From positions 16,932,146 to 16,996,145 of the forward strand of contig NC_090132.1 in NCBI RefSeq assembly GCF_040581485.1: a DNA stretch of 64,000 nt, written 5' to 3'. This DNA comes from Linepithema humile (lineage: Eukaryota > Arthropoda > Insecta > Hymenoptera > Formicidae). The notes beneath the pieces are model-generated. The model was not told the DNA's origin and ran no database searches. It saw only the letters and a list, made by a program, of their open reading frames with translations. The position numbers were made by a program, and so were the translations under genes. This document shows positions 28,001 to 39,421 of this stretch, in pieces (within the stretch, counting starts at the first letter, position 1; each line of letters begins with the position of its first letter).

Positions 28001-31000
28001 AGCTAGGGCTTAAATTTATTATCTGACTCACAGGCGACGTCGAGAATATGTTGCGGAGAGCCAGTGTACAAACGAACATAGAAGCCGAGGATGAGGAGCA
28101 TGCTCACCACTCACGTACAGAAGGTATTTTTACTTTGTTGATTTTGCACTTTGTTATTTATCTTCCTCGGCAAGGCATCGCGCGAATAATTATTTTTTTA
28201 ATTACGCTGCGCTGCATTTATTTCGCAAGTGAAAAAATGTGATACAATACGTCACGAGCGAGCAATTATTTATAATTTCCGATATAATTGCTGAAAAAAT
28301 TATAGGAAGATCAATTTTGTTTCCGCTGTCCTGTACGCACACTTGGTCAAATTAGTAGTGTATTATCATTTTTAAGAATTTCCATTCTAATTCCGTTTCT
28401 GAAAAGAGCGTCTGGACTACCTTTGCGGTAAATAAATGAGCCTCGTTACGCTCGAGTAAACTTGGGTAAATAAATTGAGGAAGGTAGAGAACACTCAGCT
28501 AAACTCGGGCATAACACAGAAGGGGTTAAGATAGCTCGTTACTGCTGAAACGAACGTAATTTTAAATTAATTCAGGATTTCTTTGCTGCCGTAAGGTTTA
28601 TGCTAGCTTTCTTTCATCTCGACATACAGCGTCGAGACGTAGGGTTGACTGTCGTAACATTTTACCGTAACACTGTTTTCATTTGGAATAATGAAGCAAA
28701 ATTTTGCATATATTATGTACGTTATAATTAAATCGACTCCTACGATCTTCGTTACCTCCATGCTATTTTAATTAATTAATTAACAATAATAAATATTATT
28801 TGTTAGCTGATAATTTTCAAACTTTTGCTTAATTGTCCACCATTTTTACTCGCAGTAACTTAAAGCCCTCTCTTTTGTTTAAAGGCGTACCGTTTACAAA
28901 ATCTGTTCCGAATTTCTGAAATAACGAAGCTGAAGCACGACAAATGAAGACATAATAACATTCGTCAGTTACATTTTCTTTCAAAATAATCTTTTACGTT
29001 ACTTTCTAAATATATAATGCCCGCGTCTTTCTTGAAAGCATTGTTAAATAAATTACTGGGCACCAAGAACTTTGCCGAACTTCAACGAAGCCCACGTACT
29101 ATCTCACGGATAGGAACGATCTTAACGAGTGCAATTTAACGTAAATTCCAAAAACTCCATTCACAGTGCTCGATTGCAATTAAAGATTAACAGTTGTGTA
29201 TAGCCTTTCCGCTCTTTTTAAAATAAACAGATGACCGTCGTTATGTATATAAAACGATACATAAATAAAAAAGTAGTAATAAATATTACGTCCAAGAGAA
29301 ACAAAGCAACTGAAATACTATTGAGACGCCATTACTAACATAACGAGATCAGAAATAATGAGAAAATATAGAACTGGAGTCTTGAATACATCAAATAAAA
29401 ATCACATTACGCAGTCACGAAGAAACTTATCTTCCATTTCCGTACACTTTTCCGAAGAAATCAATTTCTAGCAAGTTTTCGCATTTTTGGACCATTCGTC
29501 CTTCTTACAACTGGAGTAAAACAGGCGGAAAGCGAAATGAATCCGAAATCTGTTTCAGGATGTGTGCACGACGGCGTTCGATACGGCTCGGGATCGGCGA
29601 TGATGGGCTCGCGTCGATGCGAGTACTGCTACTGCATATCCGGCACGAGGAGATGCATCCGACCCAAGTGCCTGCTGCCTCTGCCGAGATGCACGCCGCT
29701 GTACGCGCCCCATTCCTGCTGCCCAGTCGCTTACAATTGCACCCGTGAGTGTATTTTTATCACGGCGACGCGTCGTGAGTTGCTTAAAGTACCTTACCAA
29801 TGGGTTCTCTTTATTTCTTTTGAAGACCACCATCCGTCCACCGTGGCGCCGGTATCGGGAAACGGTGAGTTGAAATTGTTGTCATTTACAAGGTCCTTTA
29901 ACTGAATCCAGGGAAGCGGATGACGCGAGGAATTCCCGAGAAACTCGACGACGCGACGCAAAGCGCTTTGCGCCGCCGCTTATGCAGAGTTGTTTAGGCC
30001 GCAGTTTTTGGCGCTTGACGTAACGCAAAGGACGCAGAGGAATTCCATAACATATTATCCCTTTTCGACGATTCCTTGGCGATTAATTGAACAATTGATT
30101 AACCGACGATTAAAAGGATATTTCAATTTTTTCGATGCTGAGGAAATCTTGTTTTGCATAAGCGGAAGCTCTTTAAACTCGTACAAATTCAACGCTAATA
30201 GAGACGGCGTAATATGATGAATGCGACGCAGCGCAAACGGGAATTGTTTTACACACATTGACATCGTGCATGCGGATAACTTATTAAAGTTCTCTCGCGG
30301 GAGCAGAAAACTTTAAGAAAATCGGGTTATTAGGGATTATTCCGAAATTTACCGCCGTGCGACTAAAGCTCTCCTCCGAAGCACGCTCTCGAAAGTTGTG
30401 ATGAAATGTGTAACTTAATAACGAAGAGTTACTGCTGACGTTATATCACCCCGCGACACTTGCTCCACAAGGATCCTAACCGTTGGATAGCCGGCGAGGT
30501 TCATTTAATGCTCGAGCTCATCGCGATGCTTTAAGTTGTAAGTTTCAAGGAAATACCGGAATGACGTAATAGCCGTGACGAGACACGTGTCGGTGTCTCG
30601 AAACACGTGCGAGAAATCGAACAACATTCTTATTATATTTCGATCGAGACTTTGACAATTTGTTTGAAGAAATATGAAAATCAATCCCTTATCGCGACTG
30701 TTTAATCTTTAACGGTAAATAAATCTTTAAATTAAAATTCCGTTAACGTGAAATCCACTTAAAGCTAACTAGGGATTAAAGTTTCGTTATCTATTTTAAC
30801 TTTTAGTCGCTTATAACTCGAAAACTGTTAACACCTCAGCATCGAGAAGTTCTCGTTGTTTTTCTCAAGTCTTCCGCCGATACTTGCGGGAAAACGCGCA
30901 ACTCCAGAATACCTCGCGCACCCGGGGCGGCCGATATCCCTGAGAGGTGGAGAGAGGACGAGCGCCGACGAATCGCCTCCGGATTCTCTCGTTAAGGGAT

Positions 31001-34000
31001 CCGACAGCCGTGGAGGAACGTGTAATGCGATAAAGAAGAGTCAGTAGGTACCTACCTACCTTCGAAGACGGCGCTTCGGGCTGAGGTTGCCGTTCATTTA
31101 ACGCCTGGCTTCACCGCGGCGGCTTAAATTTAAGCCGGGCTTTAAGCGCCGGTCGCAACGACGCCGCCACGCCTGTCACTGGCTGCCGGGACATTCGGGG
31201 ATGGCTTAATTTTAAACGGGCGGGCCTGGAAACCACCCGGCCCGTCGGGCGGGCGAGCGGTTTGCGGCCTTGTCGTCGCGATGACTGACCATGAAGTCGG
31301 TAAATAACAATTCGCGGCGGCTCGTTAATTCCCCCTCGCAACGGATAAATATCCTCGATGTCGGCGCTCGTCAGGACGAGGCTATTACGGTTCGACGCGA
31401 CGCGACACCGTCGAAGGAGCGACGATGTTACGGAGTTATGCGTCACCTCCAGCGCGTAACTTTATCAAAACGGGACAAGACTTCAGGGAGAAAGTAGGAA
31501 TACATGCAGTGTAAACAGACTGAAAATTCAAAATCGGGATTAAAAGGATATTTCGCGTTTATGATAATTTGTTTTTGGAATTGCACGCGCATTTTGGCGC
31601 AATACAATGCCAATTTCGTATTTCTACTTTCTCCCGCGTGTTATGCAAATCTCCAGAAATCCGAATATTACGGAATATCTGGATGTTCGGGGGATATTCT
31701 CGAATGCCCGCACTTTGTCCGTGAGAAGGGAAGAAGTCTCTGCACGGAGGCGAAGTTTTCGCATTCGCATTCTCATGACTCTCACGGCGAATGATCGTTC
31801 AGGATGTCGCGTGGGCGAGCGCACTTACGTCGAGGGCGAGATGGTCCGCGACATCGAGTGGAAGGCCGCATGCGACAATTGTTTCTGTGCGATGGGCGCC
31901 GTACGGTGCGTTCCGCTTGCATGCGCACCACCTCTTCAAGGCTGCAGCCCGATCGTACGAGAAGGACAATGCTGCCCGTCCACCTACAACTGCAGTGAGT
32001 TCACGCAAATTCACGTCAGAGTTGTCCCGCACGCTCGATGTCCCCCCGCGCTCCCCCTTAACCCGCAATTCACGCCCGGATTGTGTTTTCCACTGAATTA
32101 ATCGCGAATTTCTCGGTTAGGAATTATTGCATTTTATGTGCAGATCATTATTAAATATTGAAAAGCAATGAAAAAAAAATACAACAGAGATATTGGAAAA
32201 CAACAGAGTACACCACTGTTAACTTCGTGATGTGTTTTGTAATATTCTAGTAATGGAGTTTTAATATAAAATGCAATAAAATAAATAAAAGAGCGTGACA
32301 AGCAGTATTGAAGTTTTAAAAGTCATTTGACTAAAACAAAACAAATTAAAAAAAAAAAAAAAAAAAAACGTGTATATTTATGTTTTCGAAGTTCCGCGAT
32401 GTTTTTGGATTAGCGAAATATTTATTACGCGGATTTTTTAATTTTCGCGTGCTTAAGCACTGTCTCTCAAACTCCTCCGGCTAGTTATTTGCAGAAGCAA
32501 TCGTTTTTGTTTAATTGAAAAATTGAAAATTTTCTTTTCTTTTCGTTGCACGCGCAATGAAAATATTAGTTTCCAATGCGCGTTACACACAAAAAGAAAG
32601 TCGATCACAGCTGATGCAAGATTGAGTCTCGCTCGGTTAAATTTAAAAATATTTTACTGAAAACGAAAATATTTATTTGATACATGCCGATGCGAGAGAA
32701 TAACGAACGCCGCTGTCAACAAACAGCGTCTCGTCTCCGGGTTTAAAAATATTTCCACCGGACGTTCCCACTCGCGAAAGAAAAATAAAATATTTTGGCG
32801 AGCTTTCCGCGAATATAAGCGAATTAAACACGCCGATTCTTGGAAGCGAGAAACATCTGCGAATTAAAAGAGGATTTAATTTCCGCACGAAAGCGTTTAT
32901 TCGATACAGTTAATATGGCAGCTTCGCGAGCGTGACAGCCATCGATATTAATATCGTGGCAGATAGAAATATGTGCATCTACCGAACGAAAATCGGTCAG
33001 TGACCTGCGAACGTCGACTTAAAAGCATGTTTTATCCACTGTCGCTGACAATTGCTGTTGATATTTTCGCGTCTCATTTTTGAAAAAAAATATGTACACG
33101 GTGCGATTTAATTTATATCGGTTCAGTGAAAATGTACAGATGTATAAATGTATGTCCAGTTGTATATAAATTACGCGAACATCACTCACGCACTTTTATG
33201 TATTATTAATTTTATTATTGTAAAGTAATTTATTATTTTGTACACGCCGCGTAATCTTTTCAATATTGAATTTCTACATTTTTAAAATTTAATCACGGGA
33301 ACGAAATAATTGATGACAAAAGATTTTCACTTAAATTCAATACGAGAAGAGAATTAAATTTAATCAATGCATCATGCTATATATATTTATATATAAACTC
33401 ATTACTAATTGAAATTCCTCGCGGTAGAGCGCAAGGGTATACGTCGCTACAATTTTATGCTCGTGTGATTTTTATACGATCGAAGCTATTCGTTATTGTT
33501 AAAATGCGTCAATCGCGGTTTTTTTAACACAGATACATTCGAATGAAGAAAACACAAGCCGGGCTTCTTTTTTTTTTTTTTAATAACATTCTCTGACTTT
33601 TTGACAAACTTGATTACCATTCAAATGTTTCTATCTTGAATACCGTAAGAAGAGATTAAACGTTCAAGGCGGCAGCATCGAAGTGAAGGCCATCCAAAAC
33701 TACGCATCCTACGCCTTCATCAGCAAGGACTACGCTAAATTCCGCAAGGAGACCAACTTCATCGTACGTTTTCTTTCATGCTTCACTTATAGAGTGTAAA
33801 TTATCGTATTTTTAGCTAATCTTGCAACTGTCGTCTTTGTAGTTAATTATCCTAAGTAGTTCTAACTACTCTAAGTAAACTTATCCCTTCAGATCGCAAA
33901 GTTAGCAAATAGTAGGAACAGGCTCATGGGATCGAAGTTAAGGGGAGGTGATTTATGTAGTCGGCGGAATTTAATCAATGAAATCTACCCGAAACATTGA

Positions 34001-37000
34001 TTATAAACGCGTTAGACATTCGACTTAGTTCAGGAATTTGGGATGGAGCATACCTTATCGGATCACGGAGCACGATACGAGTTTCCGATCGGGCGACGAT
34101 GTATCTATTATGAACGCGTTGCGTTATTATTAATGGGCAGCGTCGTTAGTACAGAATGCCACTTATGTTAGGAGAATTCGGATCTCGCAAGATACACGAG
34201 AATCTACTCAGATAATGGAAAACGACTGCGGCGGATTCCGAGATTCGTCGCGATTCTTTAATGAGCACGTCAATCATGCGTCAGTCTTAACTGAAGCATA
34301 ACTGGATCCGACAGTTTCTATTTCAAAATTCTCAATCTTGTTATCCTTCGTGTATACGTATAAAAAAGATTTTATACAAATTTTTTTAAAATTACGTTTC
34401 GTATGCATCAAATTTTATATATGCTATACTTTATTATAAAGTTTATCATTTTTTAATTTTTCATTTCTAAAGACTAACAAGTGTTTTATTAATTTTTATT
34501 CGCTTTGAAAATATCGCGTACAATTTATACAAAATTCTAAGTTACTGGGCATTGTATGATACACGTTGGTTCGCTTTTTTGTTTTTGTTTTTACAATATC
34601 TATTTTGCATTACTTCTGCGTGTGTAGTACTCCAATGTCAGGAAATTAAATACTCACGTGCAATTGGGGTCGAATTCCGGCATTAAACGCGAGCTAAGCG
34701 AGATCATTAAATTGACCTGACCGATCGAATTACAAGCAGGCTTTGAAGCGCGCATAGAGTTTTAGAAAAAAAAAAGATCCCTCTGTGAGGCGATCCTAAT
34801 TGAATTACGGTACGAGTGTGTTATTAATTGCTCAGCCCACGATTGATCAATCCACGAATCCGCCCGTCGAAGGACGAGGTCACAGAGTGGTCGAGGAACA
34901 AGTTAGCACCAGTACGATCGATCTCGAGGAGGATTCGTCTGCCGCCACCTACTCGACCGCTTGGCCCTCGACCATGGAAACCGACATTATGGACAATGAA
35001 ATCTTAATAGGGACGGTGGACTACAAATCGACCTTGGAAGTGACGACTGCCGCGACTTCGGCGAATGAGGTCTCAATTTGATGATACGTAATACGTATGA
35101 TAATACGAAATCTTTTGAATTTGTGAAAATTACACTTCGTTAAAAATTTTTAAACGAGTGAAGAACATTGATGCGTGTATATTTACATTTTTTTTTAATT
35201 TTTTCTACTTTACGTGTAGACGTCTGATAAATTAGAAATTACATACGTGTATGTTCAGATATACAATTGGAATTTCCATAATTCATTAATGTTCACGTAA
35301 AATAAATATTCTGAAAGAACAAGCATCAATAAGATTATAAGTTTTAATAAAAGTCGTACAATTTCCTGAAACATATATTTTTCATATTTTAATGCAGTAT
35401 ACTAGTTTTCTAGTACGCGAAAGCATAAATCAGATTGTAAATCAATTTGGCGTTAATGATTATTTGTCCCCATTCGCCAGTTATCGAGTAACACTGAATC
35501 GACAGCAGCATTCGAGGCGACGTTGGCGTCCACGAAAGACGCTGATTCCGTCACCGATTCCTCCACGGTGTGCTCCACGAACACGTTCATGGATTCCACA
35601 ATTGTGACAACGGAGGATTCATCTAGCACGGATGATTCGACAATTTCGTCGCTGGAATGGACGACGACGCTCCCGGAATTAACGTTCGATAATGGAAACG
35701 ATGAAAACGAGGATATCAACGACGGCGAAAATAAAAATACGAGCAAACCGGAGGACCGGAACGAAGAGACTCCAGCGATGGGGGCGAAGGCGGGGGAGAA
35801 AGCGGATATAATTGAGAAAAACAAAGCTACAACGCATCCTTTCGCAATTTTCACGGACGCCGGGGACGCGCTTATCCTCGGCGAGAAATCGCCCGAGAAT
35901 TTTACGTTCGCCAAGGTAACGACGAGGGGAGAAATAATACTCAGAATTTTCATACAAAAATAATGGATGCTGATGAGATATTTTTCTAGGAGCTAAACAA
36001 AGAATAATCAGAGATTTTCGCAAATTTCAGTATCTCCGCTCACTTTAAATGTCATGTCTACACTGAATGCTCTTTATTATGTTTATCTGAAAATGTTTAA
36101 AATTATGATTATAAGAAAATATCCAGGATTATAAATAACGAATAAAAATATAATAAAGTATTTTTTTTTAAATCAAAGTTAAAGTAACGCAGATTTCAAT
36201 AAATTAAATTTTGACTAAACATTTTATTTCTACATTATTCGATAAAATGCTCACTTACTTTACGTCTAAATTTCTCAACTGTCGGATGTATTTGAAAATT
36301 TTTATCGTCGTAAAAATGGGGTAAAAAAAAAAAACAAATTTATTACGATTAAGCCACGTGTGACACAGAGGACGGAGACTATCGACAAGAGACCCGTCAC
36401 TAGTCCATCGTCGACGATACTCATGCCAGACGACATTCTCGTGATGAACGTGACAGTGAAGACGAATGTCTCGGTGGGCCATATACAAGGCGTCACGATA
36501 AATCCAATTAGATCCATTCCGCCTGACGTTGAGGCCATTCTGAACATCACTCATCGCGAAAAGAGCGAAGACTACGACTATGACTACAGCCAGCCGACTT
36601 TGCCGCCGTCACTGCCGAATGTTAGGTGACTGTTGCCATGTCTCGATCCATCACGGATCCCTTATCCCGCTGTGATTTGACAATAAGACTTTTATTCGTG
36701 CGCGGGGGAAAAATGTTTTCCGATGAATTTCACATAATTGCGATATTTTTAGAGCGCATGAAAATATCGACAGATCCAATGCTGTGTGTATTCAATGTAA
36801 TCGACGCAGTTTTATTTCTTTTTATTAGTCGGCGCGATGTGCAACCAATTTTTCACGCTTATAACGGAACCGCTTTTTGTGAATTTTGCCGGGCGGACAA
36901 TACTACTGTGAATTAAATTGAAATCCTTTGTCGAAAACAACTGATTGATACCAATTTATAGTGTTACATTTTTAACGCCCAAAAATGTACAATGTCAATC

Positions 37001-39421
37001 GATTTTTAAACGTGCAACTATTTTCTTTTCACGCGGGAATTTAGATACATTTGTATAAAAATGACAGATAATTCTTTTGCCGTTTTTTTTTCCACTAAAA
37101 TTCTAAATTCTAAAATTCACTAAAATTGTTTTTTCCCTTGATCTTTCTTTTGTAGCCTCAAAATTTAATTAGAATTGTCTCAAATTGTTCTATACCTAAG
37201 TATGTTAATAGAACTGAATTTCGCTGCGGTAGGATAATACCCTTTGTGGCGGCGGACGCGTTGGTGAAAGGCAAGGATGTATCCTCGCCTGAGACTGCAT
37301 ATCCTGATTCGGTAGTAGCGTCCCCTGAGCTACGACCGACCGACGCTTCCGGTTTTTACGACATTGCAACCCAGGAGAACCGATTTAGCCCACCCGTAGA
37401 GACCGAAGGTACTTTACGATTTTCTACACGGAGTCAAATGAATGATCTAGATGCGAAGATACAGGGACGACGAGAAATTCTAAGAGCGGATTCTTTTACA
37501 CGTTCATTCCTTTGCTTTTGGAACATTTACTTTTAGTTGGATTATTTCGCGTTATATTTGAAGAAAACGTTAAATGCTGTGCAATATTGCTTCGCTGCTT
37601 TAGAGTTAATCAGCTGCACAGTTTCAAATAGGAAATATTTGTTCGTAGGTGGTTTTGTACCTAGAGAGCCGTCATATTTTGATCCCTACCACTCCACAGA
37701 CTTGAACCTTGAGATCGGTACTGGAGTTACCGTAGTTCCAATTACGAATTTGCATCAAAAAAACAATGGTATATATTTCCAATCAATTGCCAATACATCG
37801 AATTAAATAACACCGAATGCTGAACTAATGTACTTTTGTTTGTCTCATTAGACTTATCTAGTAAGTGCCGCTTCGAAAACATGGAATATCGTCACGGTGA
37901 GATTTTACCACGCACCACTCTCTGCATAATCTGCATGTGTTATTATGGGGAGATCGTGTGTTCCTCGGAGAAGTGTCCGCCGTTAAAGATCGGTTGTCAG
38001 AGGATCAATTCTGAGGAGAGCTGTTGCGGAAAAATTATTTGCGGTACATTTCATCCCTTTCTCACAATTATCTTCGATTTTAATTCTCTTTTACACGAGT
38101 CTATTATTACTAGATATGATCACTATGATAGATATAATCACTAAGATGTCAAAAATATGTAGAATAAAAAATTATTATTATATTGCAATATTGTAGAATC
38201 ACACACAACTTTAATAAATTCATAAACTTTGCGCCTCTCGAAAATAAGAAAATCTCAAGTACATAAAACAAATATAAAATTTTGTGCAAATTTATATTAA
38301 ATACGCGTAAAAGACGTGTATAATATTTATTTTTATTCGTTCTACATATCACAGTCGAAGCCGACGAATCGCCGACTGTGGTGCTCGATCGTCCCGACGC
38401 CACGGCGCCTTCTCAACGGCAGCCTACAGTGTCCCCGGATCCGTTTCGCGACGTCATCAAGACTGAGCCGGCCCCCGATTTACCTTCCCTGATCGAAGAC
38501 ATGATCCCTTATCTGGTTGAACACGGCATTACGACACCCAGACCGACATCGATGGCGGCCTCGAAGACGTCGCTTCAAGGCTTGACAGGCAATCAACACC
38601 CGTCGAACTTCGAGTTCATGGAGCAAGTGCCGCTCATACAACCGCCCTTCGACTATAAAGAAAAAACGGTCGACTCATCATTCGTGTCACAGATGAAGCA
38701 CGGTATAAATCACGAAGTACCGTCGAAGGACACCGTCCCGTTAACGTACGATTCCAAGGATCAGCCTCTGGATAGCGAGCCTGAAAGTCCCGCGACAGGA
38801 ATCGTCAGCTATGACAAGACGTCCTTGACTAATAACTTAAATCATACAAATAACAATTCGAGGAATGATCTTTCTCTAAACAATACTACAGAGTTGGCGA
38901 AGGAAAATGCATCTAAGCCGCACGAAACTGCCGACGGAAACTTCACTAGCAAGGTGGACAATCGTATTACGAAATACGACAATTATACCGAGTCGATTAA
39001 CTCGTCAAGTGAAGACGGCGAGACCGCTGGGGACGCCGAGGACGACACTATCTTTTCCTTGGACAGCATCCTCGAGCTGCTATTTTCCTCGAATACCAGT
39101 TCCAGTGTCAAATCGACCGAAACCACGAAGACGCCAGATGCTTCCTCCGTCGTCAGTGGTCTACGAGAGGATCAGGGGGTTCTCGTCACCTCATCGACAA
39201 CTACGGAGAGGCTAACCGAGGAGACGGAAATTGTCGAGACGTCCTCGAAGATCCTCGACAATGAGATACCGATGTCCGTGGGCAGTTTGTTGAAGCTAGC
39301 GGGCTGCAATATATATGGGCGAATGTACCGTGTCGGCAGAATCATCACAGAGCTCTCAAGTCCCTGCCAGGAGTGCAAGTGCACGGAAATTGGTGTCCAG
39401 TGCAAACAGTTGGAATGTTGA
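6963..39421 (+). CDS. Tnc: Secreted multi-VWC-domain extracellular matrix protein, tenectin-like (14 coding exons)
   Basis: Joined exons: 6963-7083, 27413-27616, 28034-28123, 29559-29744, 29826-29864, 31803-31994, 33650-33763, 34836-35069, 35481-35915, 36354-36625, 37233-37408, 37649-37768, 37852-38043, 38355-39421, giving about 1,147 residues. The start is the first ATG in the open frame, has A at -3, and opens a Leu-rich signal peptide. Four complete ten-cysteine VWC domains lie near residues 42-105, 139-200, 214-277 and 733-791, and a six-cysteine half domain at about 1110-1147. The linkers are acidic, Ser/Thr/Pro-rich and carry several N-glycosylation sequons, as in a mucin-like matrix protein. 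All introns are GT-AG and phase-consistent except exon 6 (ends phase 1) to exon 7 (starts phase 0), where a small exon is missed or the exon 7 call is wrong. Insect tenectin has five VWC domains and is an integrin ligand. No RGD is visible here. A chordin/kielin-like BMP modulator is the alternative. Confidence 0.7.
8058..8079 (+). repeat. (CA)n microsatellite
   Basis: Eleven CA units in intron 1 of the VWC gene, followed by a short ATACATATAT stretch. Confidence 0.95.
22881..23583 (+). repeat. Tandem array, about 180-bp unit, four copies
   Basis: The motif (A/G)ATAGCTG starts at 22881, 23057, 23241 and 23421, giving spacings of 176, 184 and 180. Each unit continues through ATCAAATACGGCGGAAATCGG and ends near CAAGATCGCGAAA. 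Units 3 and 4 are almost identical, unit 2 differs by small indels and unit 1 is the most diverged, so the array grew towards its right end. Because 180 is divisible by three, a frame stays open across units 3 and 4; that frame is an artefact and not a gene. Confidence 0.95.
27413..27616 (+). CDS. VWC gene exon 2: VWC domain 1
   Basis: A phase 1-1 exon of 204 bases. It encodes a full ten-cysteine VWC domain starting CRYEGRRYQEG, with the C-LR-C-R-C cluster, CC doublet and final LVC. The acceptor is TTGCAG and the donor GTTAGT. It reads in frame with the signal-peptide exon. Confidence 0.9.
27617..28033 (+). repeat. Intron 2, with (CA)n microsatellite
   Basis: A 417-base intron between VWC domain 1 and the short linker exon. 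A run of twelve AC units lies at 27892-27915. Nothing else is recognised. Confidence 0.85.
28034..28123 (+). CDS. VWC gene exon 3: acidic linker
   Basis: A phase 1-1 exon of 90 bases encoding RDVENMLRRASVQTNIEAED followed by a His-rich acidic end (EEHAHHSRTE). It joins in frame to VWC domains 1 and 2. The acceptor is CACAG and the donor GTATTT. Confidence 0.8.
28124..29558 (+). other. Intron 3 of the VWC gene
   Basis: A 1,435-base AT-rich intron with short TTAATTAATTAATTAA runs near 28770. No gene, RNA or transposon is recognised. Confidence 0.7.
29559..29744 (+). CDS. VWC gene exon 4: VWC domain 2
   Basis: A phase 1-1 exon of 186 bases encoding a complete VWC domain: CVHDGVRYGSG at the start, then C-EY-C-Y-C, a CC doublet and PVAYNC at the end, ten cysteines in all. 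The donor GTGAGT is perfect. Confidence 0.93.
29826..29864 (+). CDS. VWC gene exon 5: 13-residue microexon
   Basis: A 39-base phase 1-1 exon encoding HHHPSTVAPVSGN between VWC domains 2 and 3. It is flanked by an 81-base intron on the left (acceptor TTGAAG) and a strong GTGAGT donor on the right. Phase and composition fit the linker; its small size makes skipping or misannotation possible. Confidence 0.65.
29865..31802 (+). other. Intron 5 of the VWC gene, with CpG-rich block
   Basis: A 1,938-base intron. A CpG-rich block at about 30850-31450 yields open frames on both strands, but none is phase-compatible with the flanking exons or recognisable. A short perfect palindrome GTAGGTACCTAC lies at about 31046-31057. 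Confidence 0.65.
31803..31994 (+). CDS. VWC gene exon 6: VWC domain 3
   Basis: A 192-base exon encoding a complete ten-cysteine VWC domain: CRVGERTYVEGE at the start, C-DN-C-F-C in the middle, then CC and PSTYNC. It ends in phase 1 at a perfect GTGAGT donor. The next exon called starts in phase 0, so the junction to it is unresolved. A weaker in-frame phase-0 donor (GTCAGA) lies 24 bases farther on. Confidence 0.93.
31995..33649 (+). other. Intron 6 of the VWC gene, possibly hiding a small exon
   Basis: Phase accounting demands a missed exon of 3n+2 bases here, or an alternative donor for exon 6. I could not identify a convincing one by eye. A 21-base poly(A) run lies at 32348-32368. No transposon or RNA gene is recognised. 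Confidence 0.5.
33650..33763 (+). CDS. VWC gene candidate exon 7: cysteine-free linker segment
   Basis: A phase 0-0 candidate of 114 bases encoding KRLNVQGGSIEVKAIQNYAS and continuing to KFRKETNFI. The codon content and ordered, non-repetitive sequence look protein-coding, and the donor GTACGT is good. The acceptor is a tandem AG at 33648-33649 and 33651-33652, which would add or drop one Lys. It splices in frame to exon 8 but not to exon 6. It could belong to this gene with a missed upstream microexon, or be a relic. Confidence 0.5.
33764..34835 (+). other. Intron 7 of the VWC gene
   Basis: A 1,072-base AT-rich intron ending at the acceptor GCTCAG. Nothing recognisable is seen in it. Confidence 0.65.
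34836..35069 (+). CDS. VWC gene exon 8: Ser/Thr-rich acidic linker
   Basis: A phase 0-0 exon of 78 codons starting PTIDQSTNPPVEGRG and ending near TTAATSANE. It is rich in Thr, Ser, Glu and Asp, typical of an O-glycosylated matrix-protein spacer. The donor is GTCTCA, which is weak. Confidence 0.7.
35481..35915 (+). CDS. VWC gene exon 9: Ser/Thr/Asp-rich linker
   Basis: A phase 0-0 exon of 145 codons. The first half is Ser/Thr-rich (LSSNTESTAAFEATLASTKD), the second half acidic (DNGNDENEDINDGENKN), ending NFTFAK. One NFT sequon is visible. The acceptor is GCCAG and the donor GTAACG. The opposite-strand frame over this exon is a shadow. Confidence 0.75.
36354..36625 (+). CDS. VWC gene exon 10: glycosylated linker
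   Basis: Enters in phase 0 and leaves in phase 2 (272 bases). It encodes PRVTQRTETIDKRPV, then sequons NVT, NVS and NIT, and an acidic Tyr/Asp stretch (EDYDYDYSQ). The last bases AG join to G of the next exon to make Arg. The donor is GTGACT. Confidence 0.75.
37233..37408 (+). CDS. VWC gene exon 11: linker
   Basis: Enters in phase 2 and leaves in phase 1 (176 bases), encoding IIPFVAADALVKGKDVSSPE and on to FSPPVETE. Phases agree with both neighbouring exons, which is strong support for these boundaries. Confidence 0.75.
37649..37768 (+). CDS. VWC gene exon 12: linker before VWC domain 4
   Basis: A phase 1-1 exon of 120 bases encoding GGFVPREPSYFDPYHSTDLN and on to NLHQKNN. Acceptor TCGTAG, donor GTATAT. 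It is separated from the next exon by only 83 bases. Confidence 0.75.
37852..38043 (+). CDS. VWC gene exon 13: VWC domain 4
   Basis: A 192-base phase 1-1 exon, the same length as the VWC domain 3 exon. It encodes ten cysteines in the VWC pattern: CRFENMEYRHGE at the start, C-II-C-M-C, CC and GKIIC at the end. Equal exon size and phase suggest origin by exon duplication. Confidence 0.92.
38355..39421 (+). CDS. VWC gene exon 14: mucin-like tail and half VWC domain 5
   Basis: The final 1,067-base exon encodes about 355 residues. The first 315 are an acidic Ser/Thr/Asn-rich tail with several Asn sequons (NHT, NNT, NFT, NYT, NSS, NTS). The last 38 hold six cysteines in the first-half VWC pattern (CNIYGRMYRVGR, C-QE-C-K-C, then two more), and the stop TGA follows the sixth cysteine directly. 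The second VWC subdomain (CC doublet) is missing. Confidence 0.85.

Noticed and set aside
35453..36023. Minus-strand frames of 166 and 114 codons
   Set aside because: They overlap VWC gene exon 9 antisense. The plus strand is supported by phase-consistent splicing.
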